Positions 63,061 to 64,000 of a stretch of DNA of 64,000 nucleotides are shown one piece after another; within the stretch, counting starts at the first letter, position 1, and each line of letters opens with the position of its first letter. The notes below the pieces were generated by a model. It did not search any database, was not told the DNA's origin, and saw only the letters and a list, made by a program, of their open reading frames with translations. A program made the translations under genes and the position numbers. The stretch lies in the NCBI GenBank assembly GCA_019359395.1, contig JAHHHK010000009.1, positions 1 through 64,000 on the forward strand. The letters are read 5' to 3'. The DNA is from Komarekiella atlantica HA4396-MV6. Its GTDB lineage: Bacteria > Cyanobacteriota > Cyanobacteriia > Cyanobacteriales > Nostocaceae.

Positions 63061-64000
63061 AGTGTAGGCGTGTAAAAAAGTTCTGCCACCAACTGGGCCA
63101 ATTTCACCGCCACAGAAAAAACCGCCTACGGGGATATCTTGCAGGTAACGCCTAAATAGCTCGGAATCAAAATTGGGTTTGCCATACAGTCCTTCACCTC
63201 TTCCCAGACAGGAAAACATCAAGGCAGCTACGGCAGAGGGTTCAGAGTCTCGTTGGTGTTGATAGCTTTGTAAGAGTAATTCTAAGTCTTCGGCGGAGGC
63301 TTCGGCATCGCGCAGGTGGAATTGTAGGCGTTGGCCGGGACGGACACGATCGCCAATTGCGATCGCTCCTGCTGTTGGATCTACTCCCAGGATGCCGCGA
63401 ATTAAAAAGTCTCCCTGTTGCAAAGAAAGCTTAAACTCATCCATTGCCACACCGACAAACAGAGAGTGTTGTGCTAGAGTCTTTTCTTTTTCGCTGAGAT
63501 TGGCAATTAAATCTCGCAATACTACTAAAGGTACTTGCTCATCCAACTCTAGGATAATATTGCGATCGGCTTTTGTTACCTGCAATGGTTTGCCAATTGG
63601 TCGGCATCCTTGGGCGACAATTGTTTCCATAACAATATTGCCACTCAAAGCTATACCAACTGTACCGTCACGATAAAGGCGATCGTTACAAAATAGAGCA
63701 ATCCTACCACCCACACCCCCGCCACTAGCCTGCCCCCCCACAATCACCGACCCAGGATAGGCAAAATCTAACCCTTGCAATAAGTCGTTAATTCCAGAAG
63801 AGAAAGAACTTGACAGCAAGATAAACTGGGGTGTCGGTGATGGTGGTACACCAATCAAATCTAGCCACGCATCTGGCGGACTATCCAAATCGGGTAATTC
63901 TTCAGCAATAATATGAAAAACTTGAATTTTCACCCCTGGCAGGTGCGCCAAAGTCAAGCTAATGGCTGGTTCAGCTTCGAGTTCTTGAGTTTGTCCACTA
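63016..64000 (-). CDS. FIST-domain sensory protein (partial, runs off the window)
   Basis: The minus-strand frame is open to the window edge, so the N-terminus is missing; the visible part is about 327 residues. It covers the end of the FIST N domain (GQTQELEAEPAISLTLAHLPGVKIQVFHI) and the FIST C domain, ending GGEIGPVGGRTFLHAYTSAFGI, the typical C-terminal region. FIST proteins bind small ligands, possibly amino acids, and often feed signalling proteins. It overlaps the convergent phosphoesterase gene by 45 bp. Confidence 0.87.
   Translation of the reverse strand, partial: SGQTQELEAEPAISLTLAHLPGVKIQVFHIIAEELPDLDSPPDAWLDLIGVPPSPTPQFILLSSSFSSGINDLLQGLDFAYPGSVIVGGQASGGGVGGRIALFCNDRLYRDGTVGIALSGNIVMETIVAQGCRPIGKPLQVTKADRNIILELDEQVPLVVLRDLIANLSEKEKTLAQHSLFVGVAMDEFKLSLQQGDFLIRGILGVDPTAGAIAIGDRVRPGQRLQFHLRDAEASAEDLELLLQSYQHQRDSEPSAVAALMFSCLGRGEGLYGKPNFDSELFRRYLQDIPVGGFFCGGEIGPVGGRTFLHAYTSAFGICRQISTPFQ

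Overview
The window comes from a cyanobacterium, most likely a filamentous, Nostoc/Anabaena-type one. Evidence for this: the photosystem II peptide gene psbY; a complete NDH-1 CO2-uptake module (ndhF3, ndhD3, cupA); a cyanobacterial pilMNOQ cluster; very frequent GCGATCGC (HIP1) octamers; and the heptameter tandem repeats and small palindromic repeats typical of Nostocales. It is chromosomal housekeeping DNA heavily seeded with small non-autonomous repeats. I see no transposase, prophage, CRISPR array, rRNA or tRNA gene.

Layout. 0.2-4.3 kb: a gene remnant, then an acetoacetate-decarboxylase-like protein and a large FAD amine-oxidase-type enzyme. 4.5-11.4 kb: a giant Ser/Thr kinase-ATPase-GAF-histidine kinase and a GAF-GGDEF cyclase (signalling). 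11.8-17 kb: a secreted protein, an ArsR-SRPBCC-nucleotidyltransferase-cupin run with a readable two-operator promoter, a ClpP paralogue and an epimerase-like protein. 17-19.3 kb: a spore-photoproduct-lyase-like radical SAM protein, a small protein and a double-glycine peptide precursor with a repeated Trp/Tyr/Gly core. 19.8-26 kb (minus strand): ndhF3, a Tat-exported beta-carbonic anhydrase, ndhD3 and cupA, the inducible CO2-uptake system. 26.3-28.5 kb: a small membrane protein gene with two truncated copies around a Uma2 gene, then a VapBC-like pair. 28.6-31 kb: a 21-bp tandem repeat and a pentapeptide-repeat membrane protein. 31-37.4 kb: a decayed prfB copy next to the genuine frameshift-regulated prfB, then a DUF3285-like gene, ybeY, dgkA, rpsU, trpG/pabA and a degenerate metallo-beta-lactamase-fold protein. 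37.5-46.4 kb: an FG-GAP protein, map, a cupredoxin, a fused M16 peptidase, a VOC protein, a zinc-ribbon-like protein, a gamma-carbonic anhydrase and psbY. 46.8-54.7 kb: folC, an orphan sugar-binding lipoprotein and pilM-pilN-pilO-pilQ. 54.8-56.1 kb: a toxin-antitoxin graveyard (a vapC split by a MITE; a DUF433/DUF5615 pair whose toxin has a nonsense codon). 56.6-64 kb: HU, cobD, a cysteine-less flavoprotein, a 21-bp tandem repeat, a phytol-kinase-like protein, trmB, a metallophosphoesterase and a truncated FIST protein.

The most notable points are: the peptide precursor at 19.1 kb; the carbonic anhydrase embedded in the NDH-1 CO2-uptake cluster; the GGQ-less prfB copy that still carries the programmed-frameshift signal; the triplicated 5' end of a small membrane gene; the exact MITE insertion with target duplication in vapC; and tandem repeats with 7-bp or 21-bp periods both between and inside genes. 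All functional names rest on reading the translated sequences and motifs by eye; no database search was run.
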